DNA of 64,000 nt from Catenuloplanes atrovinosus (lineage in GTDB: Bacteria; Actinomycetota; Actinomycetes; Mycobacteriales; Micromonosporaceae): NCBI RefSeq assembly GCF_031458235.1, contig NZ_JAVDYB010000001.1:6824501-6888500 (forward strand), in the 5' to 3' direction. The position numbers and the translations under genes are program-made. The notes beneath the pieces are model-generated. The model did no database searches. It was not told where the DNA came from and saw only the letters and a program-made list of their open reading frames with translations. Below, piece after piece: positions 25,810 to 34,569 of the stretch (its first letter is position 1; each line of letters opens with the position of its first letter).

Positions 25810-26582
25810 TGCTGGCCCAGCAGCGGCAGGCCGCGATCCTGGAGCGGGTACGCACCGCGGGCGGCGCCCGGGTGAGCGAGCTGGCGGCCGAGTTCGGCGT
25901 CTCCGACATGACCATCCGCCGCGACCTCGACCTGCTCTCCGACCGGGGCCTGCTGGCCAAGGTGCACGGCGGCGCCACGCCCGGCCTGCCCGGCTCCGCG
26001 CACGAGCCCGGCTTCGCCGCGAAGTCCGCGCAGCAGCGCCGGGAGAAGGCGATGATCGCGGCGGAGGCGGCCCGGTTGGTCGGTCCCGGCACCGCGATAG
26101 CGCTCTCGGCCGGCACCACCACGGTGGAGCTGGCGAACCGGCTGATCGACGTGCCGTCGCTGACCGTGGTGACGAACTCGATCCCGGTCGCGGACGTGTT
26201 CTACCGCGGGGGCCGCCCGGACGCGACCGTGGTGCTCACCGGCGGCGTCCGGACGCCGTCCGACGCCCTGGTCGGCCCGGTGGCGGTGGCCGCGATCCGC
26301 TCGCTCCACCTGGACCTGGTCTTCCTCGGCGTGCACGGGATGAGCGAGCGCGCCGGCTTCACCACGCCGAACCTGACCGAGTCCGAGACGAACCGCGCGC
26401 TGGTCGAGGCCGCCGAGCGGCTGGTGGTGCTGGCCGACAGCACCAAGTGGGACACGGTCGGCATCTCGTCCTTCGCCGCGCTCGGCGAGGCGCACACCCT
26501 GATCTCCGACGCCGGGCTGTCCGACCCGGCGCGGGCGGTACTTGCCGATTACGTAACGGACCTACGAGTGGTGGAAGCATGA
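25809..26582 (+). CDS. DeoR-family transcriptional repressor
   Basis: 257 residues starting on the last base of the GH42 stop. The N-terminal helix-turn-helix is RQAAILERVRTAGGARVSEL ... VSDMTIRRDLDLL, the DeoR signature. The C-terminal DeoRC sugar-phosphate sensor has ALSAGTTTVELANRL, VVTNSIPVADV and VVLADSTKWD. Family members are displaced by phosphorylated sugars; here galactose-1-phosphate or a tagatose derivative would fit the operon. It probably regulates its own operon, with the T-rich segment near 23751 as a candidate operator. Confidence 0.92.
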   Translation: MLAQQRQAAILERVRTAGGARVSELAAEFGVSDMTIRRDLDLLSDRGLLAKVHGGATPGLPGSAHEPGFAAKSAQQRREKAMIAAEAARLVGPGTAIALSAGTTTVELANRLIDVPSLTVVTNSIPVADVFYRGGRPDATVVLTGGVRTPSDALVGPVAVAAIRSLHLDLVFLGVHGMSERAGFTTPNLTESETNRALVEAAERLVVLADSTKWDTVGISSFAALGEAHTLISDAGLSDPARAVLADYVTDLRVVEA

Positions 26583-27658
26583 AGCGCACCCCGATCACGC
26601 TGGCGGACGGCCGCGAGCTGATCTACTTCGACTCCAACGACGACGCGGTCCGCGAGACCGTGGACCGGCGCGAGCTGCCCCCGCCGCCGCCCGCCTCCCA
26701 GCTGCGGTACGACCCGCTCACCGACGAGTGGGTGGCGGTCGCGGCGCACCGGCAGACCCGTACGTTCCTGCCACCGGCGAACGAGTGCCCGCTGGACCCG
26801 TCGACCGACGAGTTCCTGACCGAGATCCCCGGCGACTACGAGGTGGTCGTCTTCGAGAACCGGTTCCCGTCGTTCAGCGCGCGGACCGTGGACGAGGCCG
26901 GCGCGTCCGTCACCGACCTGGTGCCGATCAAGCCGGGCTTCGGCCGGTGCGAGGTCGTCTGCTTCACGTCGGATCACAGCACCGCGTTCACCGCGCTGCC
27001 GCCGTCGCGGGTGCGCCTGGTGGTGGACGCGTGGGCGGACCGCACCGCGGAGCTGTCCGCCACGCCCGGGATCGAGCAGGTCTTCTGCTTCGAGAACCGC
27101 GGGGTGGAGATCGGCGTGACGCTGCACCACCCGCACGGGCAGATATACGCGTACCCGTTCCTGCCGCCGAGGACCGTGGCCATGCAGGCGGCGGCGCGCC
27201 GGCACTTCGACGCGACCGGGCGGAACCTGTACGCGGACGTGCTGGCCGCGGAGATCAAGGCCGGCGAGCGGGTGGTGGCGTCGAACGAGTTCTGGACCGC
27301 GTACGTGCCGGCGGCGGCGCGCTGGCCGTTCGAGGTGCACCTGGCCCCGCACCGGCAGGTGGCGGACATCCCGGCGCTGTCCCCGGCGGAGCGCGACGCG
27401 TTCGCGGTCATCTATTTGGAGATTTTGAAACGGTTCGACGGGCTGTTCGACGGGCCGATGCCGTACATCTCCGCGTGGCACCAGGCGCCGGTCAACGCCG
27501 GCCGCGAGCTGGGCTACCTGCACCTTCAGCTGTTCAGCATCCGGCGCGCGCCGGGCAAGCTGAAGTACCTGGCCGGTTCCGAGTCCGCGATGGGCGTGTT
27601 CATCAACGACGTCACGCCGGAGCAGGCCGCGACCATGCTGCGTGACGTGTCGCTGTAG
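26579..27658 (+). CDS. galT: Galactose-1-phosphate uridylyltransferase
   Basis: About 359 residues from ATG 26579 (ATGA overlap with the regulator). It exchanges UMP between UDP-glucose and galactose-1-phosphate (Leloir pathway). The active-site motif LHHPHGQIYAYPF has the nucleophilic HPH (184-186); FENRFPSFSA and the C-terminal HLQLFSIRR (second His cluster) are present. RYDPLTDEWVAVAAHRQTR is the typical N-terminal strand. Two hairpins follow downstream, so the operon ends here. Confidence 0.95.
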   Translation: MKRTPITLADGRELIYFDSNDDAVRETVDRRELPPPPPASQLRYDPLTDEWVAVAAHRQTRTFLPPANECPLDPSTDEFLTEIPGDYEVVVFENRFPSFSARTVDEAGASVTDLVPIKPGFGRCEVVCFTSDHSTAFTALPPSRVRLVVDAWADRTAELSATPGIEQVFCFENRGVEIGVTLHHPHGQIYAYPFLPPRTVAMQAAARRHFDATGRNLYADVLAAEIKAGERVVASNEFWTAYVPAAARWPFEVHLAPHRQVADIPALSPAERDAFAVIYLEILKRFDGLFDGPMPYISAWHQAPVNAGRELGYLHLQLFSIRRAPGKLKYLAGSESAMGVFINDVTPEQAATMLRDVSL

Positions 27659-27671
27659 GAGCCTGGGGGGT

Positions 27672-27703
27672 GTGCGGGAGGCCCGGGACAGAGCCTCCCG
27701 CAC
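27672..27703 (+). terminator. Terminator after galT
   Basis: Perfect 11-bp GC-rich stem (27672-27682 with 27693-27703) and 10-base loop, 13 bases after the galT stop. No T-run. Confidence 0.75.
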
Positions 27704-27788
27704 GAGGGAAGGGACGACATGAGGTCGTTCTGCCCAAATTAACGGCATATGTTCCCTGCGGTTACGGCCTCAAACATCCATAAAACGC

Positions 27789-27828
27789 ACGAAGGCCCGC
27801 ACCCCTCCCGGGCGCGGGCCTTCGTTTT
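27789..27828. terminator. Bidirectional terminator between galT and icd
   Basis: A 12-bp stem (27789-27800 with 27814-27825) with T-runs on both strands (TTTT at 27825-27828; the minus strand continues GCGTTTTA). It can stop minus-strand icd transcripts and any readthrough from galT. Confidence 0.85.
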
Positions 27829-27833
27829 CCGGA

Positions 27834-29051
27834 TCAGGCGCCGAGGCGCTTCGCCAGGTTCTGGTCGAGCGTGGCCATGAACTCGTCCGTGGTCTGCCAC
27901 GGCGCGTCCTTGCCGATCAGCAGCGCCAGGTCCTTGGTCATCTGGCCGCCCTCGACGGTGTCGATGACGACCTTCTCCAGCGTGTCCGCGAACTCGGAGA
28001 CGGCCGGCGTGCCGTCCAGCTTGCCGCGGTGGGCCAGGCCCCGGGTCCAGGCGTAGATCGAGGCGATCGGGTTGGTGCTGGTCTTCTCGCCCTTCTGCCA
28101 CTGCCGGTAGTGCCGGGTGACGGTGCCGTGCGCGGCCTCGGCCTCGACGGTCTGGCCGTCCGGCGTCATCAGCACGGAGGTCATCAGGCCCAGCGAGCCG
28201 AAGCCCTGCGCCACCGTGTCGGACTGCACGTCACCGTCGTAGTTCTTGGCGGCCCAGACGAAACCGCCCTCCCACTTCAGCGCCGCCGCGACCATGTCGT
28301 CGATCAGACGGTGCTCGTAGGTCAGGCCGGCCTTGGCGAACTCGTCCTTGAACTCGGCCTCGAAGACCTCGGCGAACAGGTCCTTGAAGCGGCCGTCGTA
28401 CGCCTTCAGGATCGTGTTCTTGGTCGACAGGTAGACCGGGTAGTTGCGGGACAGGCCGTAGCGGAACGAGGCCCGCGCGAAGTCCCGGATCGAGTCGTCG
28501 TAGTTGTACATCGCCATGCCGACGCCGCCGCCCGGGAACTTGGCGACCTCGAACTCCATCGGCGCGGAGCCGTCGTCCGGCGTGAACGTGACGGTCATGG
28601 TGCCCGGGCCGGGCGCCACGAAGTCGGTGGCCTTGTACTGGTCGCCGTGCGCGTGCCGGCCGATGATGATCGGCTTGGTCCAGCCCGGCACCAGGCGCGG
28701 CACGTTGGACATGATGATCGGCTCGCGGAACACGACGCCGCCGAGGATGTTGCGGATCGTGCCGTTCGGCGAGCGCCACATCTTCTTCAGGCCGAACTCC
28801 TCGACCCGCGCCTCGTCCGGCGTGATGGTGGCGCACTTGACGCCGACGCCGTGCGCCTTGATGGCGTTCGCCGCGTCAATCGTGATCTGGTCGTTCGTCT
28901 CGTCGCGCTTCTCGACGGACAGGTCGTAGTACTCCAGCTCGACGTCGAGGTACGGCAGGATCAGCTGCTCACGGATCTGCTTCCAGATGATCCGCGTCAT
29001 CTCGTCGCCGTCGAGCTCCACGACCGGCTTGTTTACCTTGATCTTCGCCAT
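27834..29051 (-). CDS. icd: Isocitrate dehydrogenase (NADP-dependent, dimeric type)
   Basis: About 405 residues from ATG 29051 with GAGGAG upstream; an upstream in-frame extension to 29162 lacks family similarity. It oxidatively decarboxylates isocitrate to 2-oxoglutarate. The sequence follows the eukaryote-like homodimeric subfamily ([92 protein letters not shown]). The HGTVTRHY loop with Arg/His favours NADP. A monocistronic unit with its own terminator. Confidence 0.96.
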   Translation of the reverse strand: MAKIKVNKPVVELDGDEMTRIIWKQIREQLILPYLDVELEYYDLSVEKRDETNDQITIDAANAIKAHGVGVKCATITPDEARVEEFGLKKMWRSPNGTIRNILGGVVFREPIIMSNVPRLVPGWTKPIIIGRHAHGDQYKATDFVAPGPGTMTVTFTPDDGSAPMEFEVAKFPGGGVGMAMYNYDDSIRDFARASFRYGLSRNYPVYLSTKNTILKAYDGRFKDLFAEVFEAEFKDEFAKAGLTYEHRLIDDMVAAALKWEGGFVWAAKNYDGDVQSDTVAQGFGSLGLMTSVLMTPDGQTVEAEAAHGTVTRHYRQWQKGEKTSTNPIASIYAWTRGLAHRGKLDGTPAVSEFADTLEKVVIDTVEGGQMTKDLALLIGKDAPWQTTDEFMATLDQNLAKRLGA

Positions 29052-29105
29052 CCGCCGGCGCTCCTCTCGGGGGCAGGTGCCCTTTCGCGAACTGTGGACT
29101 CTCAA

Positions 29106-29123
29106 GCAGTACGAGCGTACTGC
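29106..29123. promoter_or_regulatory. 18-bp palindrome upstream of icd
   Basis: GCAGTAC at 29106-29112 is exactly inverted at 29117-29123 across a 4-base spacer, about 55 bases upstream of the icd start on the minus strand and within the icd/phoD divergent region. Its size and position fit an operator; no regulator is identified. Confidence 0.35.
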
Positions 29124-29281
29124 AACGACCTTCCACCCGCCCGCGGGGTCCCCACCAGTCAAGCACCGGCCGCGACACGCCCGAGGGGCAAACCGGACTT
29201 TTCCGAATTACCACCCTTAGTTCCCCCGACACGTCATGCCGCGTTGGAGCCGGTGTAACCCGCGACCGAAAGCATCGAGGC

Positions 29282-30943
29282 ATGTCGCTACCTTTCGCGT
29301 TCCCCGTCCGCCGGCGCCGCCTGGTCGCGAACGCGGCCGCCGGCCTGATCGCCGGACCGCTGCTGCTGCGCCCCGAGGGCGGCTTCGCGCACGTCCAGAG
29401 CGGTCCGCGGGAACCACTCCCGGCCGGCCTCTTCACGCTCGGCGTGGCGTCCGGCGATCCGCTGCCGAACGGCGTGGTCATCTGGACCCGACTCGCACCC
29501 GACCCGCTCAACGGCGGCGGGATGCCGGACCGCACCGTGCCGGTCGCCTGGGAGGTGGCCGAGGACGCCAGATTCCGCCGGGTACGCCGTCGCGGCGTCG
29601 CGTTCGCGGAGCCGGCACTTGGCCACGCCGTTCACGTCGACGTGCGCGGGCTGCGCGCGGGCGCCGACTACCACTACCGCTTCCGGGCCGGCACGGAGAT
29701 CTCGCCGGCCGGCCGCACCCGGACCGCGCCGGACGCGCACGCGTGGCCGGAGCGGCTGCGATTCGCGTTCGCCAGCTGCCAGGACTACCAGTCCGGGCGG
29801 TACACCGCGCACCGGCACCTGGCCGACGAGGACCTGGACTTCGTGGCGTTCCTCGGCGACTACATCTACGAGGGCGCGCCGAACCCGAACGCGTTCCGGC
29901 AGCACGACGGCACCGGCGAGCCGTACGGGCTGGTCGAGTACCGCAACCGGCACGCCCGCTACAAGAGCGACCCGGACCTGCAGGCCGCGCACGCGACGTA
30001 CCCGTGGATCGTGACGCTCGACGACCACGAGATCGACAACAACTGGGCGGACGAGGTGCCGCAGGACCCGGCGCTGCAGACGCCGGAGGCGTTCCGGGCG
30101 CGGCGGATCGCGGCGTTCCAGGCGTACTACGAGCACATGCCGCTGCGGCGCGCCTCCGTGCCGCGCGGGCTGGACATGCAGCTCTACCGGCGGCTGCGGT
30201 TCGGCAACCTGGCCAGCGTGCACGTGCTCGACACCCGGCAGTACCGCAGCGACCAGCCGACCAGCCTCGCGGCCGCGCAGGACCCGGCGCTGTCCATGAC
30301 CGGGCCCACGCAGGAGGAGTGGCTGGTGCGCGGCCTCGGCACCTCCGGCACCCGGTGGAACCTGCTGGCCAACCAGGTGATGTGGGCGCAGAACGACCGC
30401 CGGGCCGGGCCGGAGACGGTCTTCGACTTCGACAACTGGGACGGATACCGCGCGCAGCGGCGACGGCTGCTGGAGTTCTTCGGGACCGGGCGCGTGCAGA
30501 ACCCGGTCGTGCTCACCGGCGACCGGCACTGCACCTGGGTCTGCGACCTGCGGCCGGACTTCGACGACCCGGCGTCACCCGTGGTCGGCGCGGAACTCAC
30601 CGGCACCTCGATCAGCTCCGGCGGCAACCCGGACACCGCGGCGTTCCACGCGACCTTCGACCCGATCATGGCGGAGAGCCCGCACTGGAAGTACATCGAC
30701 AACCGCCGGGGGTACGTGGTCTGCGACGTGTCCGCGCGGGAGATGCGCTCGCGGCTGCGCGTGGTCGACGACATCTGGACCGAGGGCAGCCCGATCTACA
30801 CGGCGGCCGAGTTCGTCACCGAGGCGGGCCGGCCCGGCGTCTCGGTCGCCTCGCAGGAGACGTCCCCGCTCGCCCGCTCCGGCGACTACACCGGCCCCGT
30901 CTACGACGTCCAGGACGACAACGCTTTTCCGCTGCGGCCGTGA
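29282..30943 (+). CDS. PhoD-family alkaline phosphatase/phosphodiesterase
   Basis: 553 residues from ATG 29282. The N-terminus has RRRRLVANAAAGLIAG, a Tat-like signal, as expected for PhoD which folds around Ca/Fe before export. A beta-sandwich N-domain (FTLGVASGDPLPNGVVIWTRL) precedes the phosphatase domain with metal ligands in FASCQDYQSGRY, FLGDYIYEG, LDDHEIDNNWAD and VVLTGDRHCTWVC. PhoD enzymes release phosphate from phosphomonoesters and diesters such as teichoic acids outside the cell. No PHO box was recognised upstream. Confidence 0.9.
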   Translation: MSLPFAFPVRRRRLVANAAAGLIAGPLLLRPEGGFAHVQSGPREPLPAGLFTLGVASGDPLPNGVVIWTRLAPDPLNGGGMPDRTVPVAWEVAEDARFRRVRRRGVAFAEPALGHAVHVDVRGLRAGADYHYRFRAGTEISPAGRTRTAPDAHAWPERLRFAFASCQDYQSGRYTAHRHLADEDLDFVAFLGDYIYEGAPNPNAFRQHDGTGEPYGLVEYRNRHARYKSDPDLQAAHATYPWIVTLDDHEIDNNWADEVPQDPALQTPEAFRARRIAAFQAYYEHMPLRRASVPRGLDMQLYRRLRFGNLASVHVLDTRQYRSDQPTSLAAAQDPALSMTGPTQEEWLVRGLGTSGTRWNLLANQVMWAQNDRRAGPETVFDFDNWDGYRAQRRRLLEFFGTGRVQNPVVLTGDRHCTWVCDLRPDFDDPASPVVGAELTGTSISSGGNPDTAAFHATFDPIMAESPHWKYIDNRRGYVVCDVSAREMRSRLRVVDDIWTEGSPIYTAAEFVTEAGRPGVSVASQETSPLARSGDYTGPVYDVQDDNAFPLRP

Positions 30944-30948
30944 CGCGC

Positions 30949-30978
30949 GGCGCGGCGGCCGTGACGAGCCGCCGCGCC
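30949..30978 (+). terminator. Terminator after phoD-like gene
   Basis: Perfect 11-bp stem (30949-30959 with 30968-30978) with an 8-base loop, 5 bases after the stop codon. Confidence 0.75.
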
Positions 30979-31058
30979 ACTCGCGCGTTCGTGGTGACCA
31001 GCGGCGACACCGGCTCCGACGCGGCGGCGGAGCGGCGGCGGAGCCGCCGCGCGGTTGG

Positions 31059-31304
31059 CCCGCGGGAGCATGCGGGCCGCGACCACGCCGGGAGCGGGCA
31101 CATCGATCGTGGGGTCCGGGGCTCGGCCCCGGGTCAACTCAGCGCCCGCGGGAGCATGCGGGCCGCGACCACGCCGGGAGCGGGCACATCGACCGTGGGG
31201 TCCGGGGCTCGGCCCCGGGTCAACTCAGCGCCCGCGGGAGCATGCGGGCCGCGACCACGCCGGGAGCGGGCACATCGACCGTGGGGTCCGGGGCTCGGCC
31301 CCGG
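31059..31304. repeat. 86-bp tandem repeat, three copies
   Basis: Copies start at 31059, 31145 and 31231 with only one or two differences by eye; the third ends about 10 bases short. Each holds a small palindrome (CCGGGGC TCG GCCCCGG). On the minus strand each copy reads as coding-like (VDVPAPGVVAARMLPRA), but 86 is not divisible by three, so this cannot be one protein. The block lies between the converging phoD-like and mdh genes. Confidence 0.9.
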
Positions 31305-31332
31305 GGAGACGCGGCGGTCCGTGGAAACGGCG

Positions 31333-31364
31333 AGGCCGGGCCCGCGCGTCGGCGGGCCCGGCCT
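31333..31364 (-). terminator. Terminator after mdh
   Basis: Perfect 13-bp stem (31333-31345 with 31352-31364) and 6-base loop, 11 bases beyond the mdh stop on the minus strand. Confidence 0.8.
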
Positions 31365-31375
31365 GGCGTGGTGGA

Positions 31376-32326
31376 TCAGAGGTTGGCGACGTCCGCCTGC
31401 TTGCCGCGGACAGCCTCGGCGGCGGTCTTGAGGTCGGCCAGCTCGGCGTCGGTGAGCGCGGTCTCGACGACCTTCTTGACGCCCTCGGCGCCGATCTCGG
31501 CCTCGACGCCCAGGTAGACGCCGGAGATGCCGTACTCGCCGTCGACCCAGGCGCAGACCGGCATGACGGCGCCGGAGTCCTCGGCGACCGCGCGCGCCAT
31601 GCGGGCCGCGGCGGCGGACGGCGCGTAGTACGCGGAACCGGTCTTGAGCAGCGCGACCACCTCGGCGCCGCCGTTGCGGGTGCGGACCACCAGCTCCTCG
31701 ATCTTGTCCGCCGGCAGCAGGTCGGTCAGCGGCTTGCCGTCGACGGTGCAGCGGGACGGGACCGGGACCATGGTGTCGCCGTGCGAGCCGAGCGTGAGCG
31801 TCTTGACGCTGGCCACCGGCACGTTGAGCGCCTCGGCCACGTTGTTGGTGAAGCGCGCGGTGTCCAGCATGCCGGCCTGGCCGAGCACCCGGTTCTTCGG
31901 GAAGTTCGTGGCGATCTGGGCGAGCGCGGTCATCTCGTCGAGCGGGTTCGAGACCACGATGATCACGGCGTTCGGCGCGTGCTTCGCCACGTTCTCCGCG
32001 ACGCCGCGGACGATGCCGGCGTTCACCTCGAGCAGGTCCATCCGGCTCATGCCCGGCTTGCGGGGCAGACCGGCGGTGATCACGACGACGTCGGAGCCGG
32101 CGATGGCCTCGTAGCCCTCGCCGTTCTTGCCGGTGGTCTGGCCGACGACCTTCGTCTCGAAACCCTCGATGGCGCGGGACTGGTTCATGTCCAGCGCGAG
32201 CCCCTCCGGCTTGCCCTCGACGATGTCCGTCAGGACCACGGTCTCGAAGATGTCGTACTCGGCGAGACGTTGCGCGGTCGTGGAACCGTAGAATCCGGCG
32301 CCGACGACGGTGACCTTCTTGCCCAT
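31376..32326 (-). CDS. mdh: Malate dehydrogenase (LDH-like, MDH type 3)
   Basis: 316 residues from ATG 32326. It interconverts malate and oxaloacetate with NAD. Rossmann motif KKVTVVGAGFYGSTTAQRLA, acidic turn LTDIVEGKPEGLALD (Asp for NAD), substrate loop ITAGLPRKPGMSRMDLL with two Arg, VVSNPLDEMT, and catalytic TLGSHGDTMVPVPS. The Arg-Met loop and GSHGD identify malate rather than lactate as substrate. It forms a single-gene unit flanked by its terminator. With ppc, icd and sucCD nearby, several central carbon enzymes cluster loosely in this window. Confidence 0.95.
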   Translation of the reverse strand: MGKKVTVVGAGFYGSTTAQRLAEYDIFETVVLTDIVEGKPEGLALDMNQSRAIEGFETKVVGQTTGKNGEGYEAIAGSDVVVITAGLPRKPGMSRMDLLEVNAGIVRGVAENVAKHAPNAVIIVVSNPLDEMTALAQIATNFPKNRVLGQAGMLDTARFTNNVAEALNVPVASVKTLTLGSHGDTMVPVPSRCTVDGKPLTDLLPADKIEELVVRTRNGGAEVVALLKTGSAYYAPSAAAARMARAVAEDSGAVMPVCAWVDGEYGISGVYLGVEAEIGAEGVKKVVETALTDAELADLKTAAEAVRGKQADVANL

Positions 32327-32806
32327 GTCGCGTCACTCTTCTCTGGACGAGGCGGTTTTTTCCCGACCGTATCAATCGGGTTACGCGCTGCCGTCGCCGG
32401 GCCAATGATCGTTAAGTAAGCCACCGAGCACCGCCCGTAGGTGACGCTCCGTGGACTTCCCTCCCTTAACGCTCTGTAACCCACGGTGTGTCACTTCCCA
32501 CACTGTGAGCTGCGGTCCGCCTACAAAACAGTCAGTCGGGCATCAACCTCGCGTTGATCCAACCCTCCCGGACCGGGCCGATTAGTCCGAATAATGGTGC
32601 ATAATGCCTATTACCACTTGAGTGATTGTCGCGGCCGCTACCAGGGTGAACAGGGATAACGCAAATCGATGGAGGCGTGCCACGGCATGCCGCCGCAAAG
32701 ACCCGATTTGTAGGTGGGACTGACCCGCCCTACCTTTGCCCGGGCGTTGCTCAGCGTTACTCACACAGGGGCGAAGCTGCGCAGCGTAAGGAAACAAGGA
32801 GGCTCC
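32327..32806. other. 480-bp divergent promoter region of mdh and the first opp operon
   Basis: No gene recognised. It is less GC-rich than its surroundings, with an AT-rich patch at 32588-32622 (ATAATGGTGCATAATGCC). Towards the opp side there is a short imperfect hairpin near 32711-32734 and the strong AAGGAGG site at 32797-32803. Promoters for both genes must lie here, but no single -10/-35 pair is convincing. Confidence 0.5.
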
Positions 32807-34441
32807 ATGCAGGTCCGCAGATTCGCGGCCTTGGCCGCTCTCCCCGTCGTCACGTCCCTCGGCCTGGTCGCGTGCGGCCAAGGCGGCGACGACGCAGGCG
32901 AGAGCAACACGTCCGCGATCGTCTCGATCGAGATCGCCGAACCGCAGCACCTCATCCCGACCAACACCAACGAGACCTCCGGGTCCCAGGTGCTGGCGGC
33001 GCTGTTCACGCCGCTCGTCAGCTACGACGCGGAGAACAAGCCGGTCGAGGACGCGGCCGAATCGATCACCTCGACGGACAACACGGTTTGGACGATCAAG
33101 CTGAAGAACGGCTACACCTTCCACAACGGTGAGAAGGTCACGGCCGACAGCTACATCAACGCCTGGAACTACGGCGCGTACGCGCCGAACGCCCAGGGCA
33201 ACTCGTACTTCTTCGAGAAGGTCGCGGGCTACGCGGACCTCCAGTCGACGGACCCGGACGGCGACGGCCCGCAGGCCGCCCCGGCGCCGAAGACGAACAA
33301 GCTCTCCGGCCTGGCCAAGGTCGACGACCTGACCTTCACCGTGACGCTCACCGCGCCGTACGTCGACTTCAAGACGATGCTCGGCTACACCGCGTTCTAC
33401 CCGCTGCCGGCCGCGGCGTTCTCCGCCGAGGGCGTGCTCGCGGAGGGCTTCGAGGAAGCGATCATCGGTAACGGCCCGTTCAAGATGAACGGCACCTGGC
33501 AGCACGACGCCAAGATCGAGGTCGCGGCGTACGACGGCTACCCGGGCGCCAAGCCGAAGATCGGCGGCGTCGAGTTCCGGATCTACCAGCAGCTCACCGC
33601 CGCGTACGCGGACGTGCTGTCGGACAACCTGGACGTGCTGCGGACCATCCCGACGGAGAACATCACCTCCGCGCCGACCGACCTGGGCGACCGCTACGCG
33701 ACCAGCCCGGCCTCGACGTTCCAGTTCCTGGCGTTCCCGACGTTCCAGGAGGACTTCGCCAAGCCGGAGGTCCGCAAGGCGATCTCCATGGCGATCGACC
33801 GGGACGAGATCATCAAGTCGGTCTTCAAGAACTCGCAGCAGTCCGCCCGCTCCTTCGTCTCGCCGGTCGTGGCCGGCTACCGCGAGGACACCTGTGGCGC
33901 CTCCTGCCAGTTCAACGCCGCGACCGCGAAGACGCAGTACACGGCGGCCGGTGGCCCGTCGACGATCAAGATCTCGTACAACGGCGACGGCGGCCACAAG
34001 GACTGGGTCGACGCGACCTGCAACCAGCTGAAGACCAACCTGGGCATCGCCTGCACCGGCGTGGCCGAGGCGAAGTTCGCGGACCTGCTCAGCAAGGTCG
34101 AGAAGAAGCAGGACGTCGGCCTGTTCCGGATGGGCTGGGTGATGGACTACCCGTCCATGGAGAACTACCTCGGCCCGATCTACACCACCAAGGGCTCCTC
34201 GAACTACTACGGGTACAGCAACTCGGAGTTCGACACGCTGGTCGCGGAGGGCACCAAGGCGGCGGACGAGGACGCGGCCATCACCAAGTACCAGGCGGCG
34301 GAGGACCTCCTCGCCAACGACATGCCGGTGATCCCGCTGCGGTTCGGGCAGAACAACTACGGCTACTCCACGAAGGTCCGCAACGTGGAGATCGACCTGT
34401 TCCAGCGGATCAACCTGCTCAAGGTCGAAGCGGTCAGCTAA
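32807..34441 (+). CDS. Peptide ABC transporter substrate-binding lipoprotein (opp operon 1)
   Basis: About 544 residues from ATG 32807, preceded by AAGGAGG. Lipoprotein signal ends LGLVACG. The body is an SBP family 5 protein (OppA/DppA-like): SQVLAALFTPLVSYDAENKP, DNTVWTIKLKNGYTFHNGEKVTADSY (motif of the family), FRMGWVMDYPSMENYLGPIY, MPVIPLRFGQNNYGY. It binds peptides outside the membrane and hands them to OppBC. It is a close paralogue of the protein at 58696-60324. A hairpin separates it from the permease genes, which would give an excess of binding protein. Confidence 0.93.
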   Translation: MQVRRFAALAALPVVTSLGLVACGQGGDDAGESNTSAIVSIEIAEPQHLIPTNTNETSGSQVLAALFTPLVSYDAENKPVEDAAESITSTDNTVWTIKLKNGYTFHNGEKVTADSYINAWNYGAYAPNAQGNSYFFEKVAGYADLQSTDPDGDGPQAAPAPKTNKLSGLAKVDDLTFTVTLTAPYVDFKTMLGYTAFYPLPAAAFSAEGVLAEGFEEAIIGNGPFKMNGTWQHDAKIEVAAYDGYPGAKPKIGGVEFRIYQQLTAAYADVLSDNLDVLRTIPTENITSAPTDLGDRYATSPASTFQFLAFPTFQEDFAKPEVRKAISMAIDRDEIIKSVFKNSQQSARSFVSPVVAGYREDTCGASCQFNAATAKTQYTAAGGPSTIKISYNGDGGHKDWVDATCNQLKTNLGIACTGVAEAKFADLLSKVEKKQDVGLFRMGWVMDYPSMENYLGPIYTTKGSSNYYGYSNSEFDTLVAEGTKAADEDAAITKYQAAEDLLANDMPVIPLRFGQNNYGYSTKVRNVEIDLFQRINLLKVEAVS

Positions 34442-34457
34442 CCGGCTGGGCGTGACG

Positions 34458-34497
34458 GTGGCGGCGTCACCGGCCCACCAGGCCGGGGCGCCGCCAC
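34458..34497 (+). terminator. Intercistronic hairpin between SBP and oppB (operon 1)
   Basis: A 9-bp GC stem (34458-34466 with 34489-34497) encloses a smaller hairpin and is followed by ACCTTTGTCTT. It lies 16 bases after the SBP stop and 73 before oppB: a partial terminator or mRNA-stabilising stem. An equivalent occurs in operon 2. Confidence 0.6.
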
Positions 34498-34569
34498 ACC
34501 TTTGTCTTCCGGCGCGTGTCCTCCCCCTGACCCAGGGGACGCGTCGCCCTCTCCTGGGGGTTTCCACTC

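Noticed and set aside
32582-34567. Minus-strand frame opposite the first substrate-binding protein
   Set aside because: Arg/Val/Leu-only composition; the plus strand has a perfect SBP family 5 protein with a strong ribosome-binding site.
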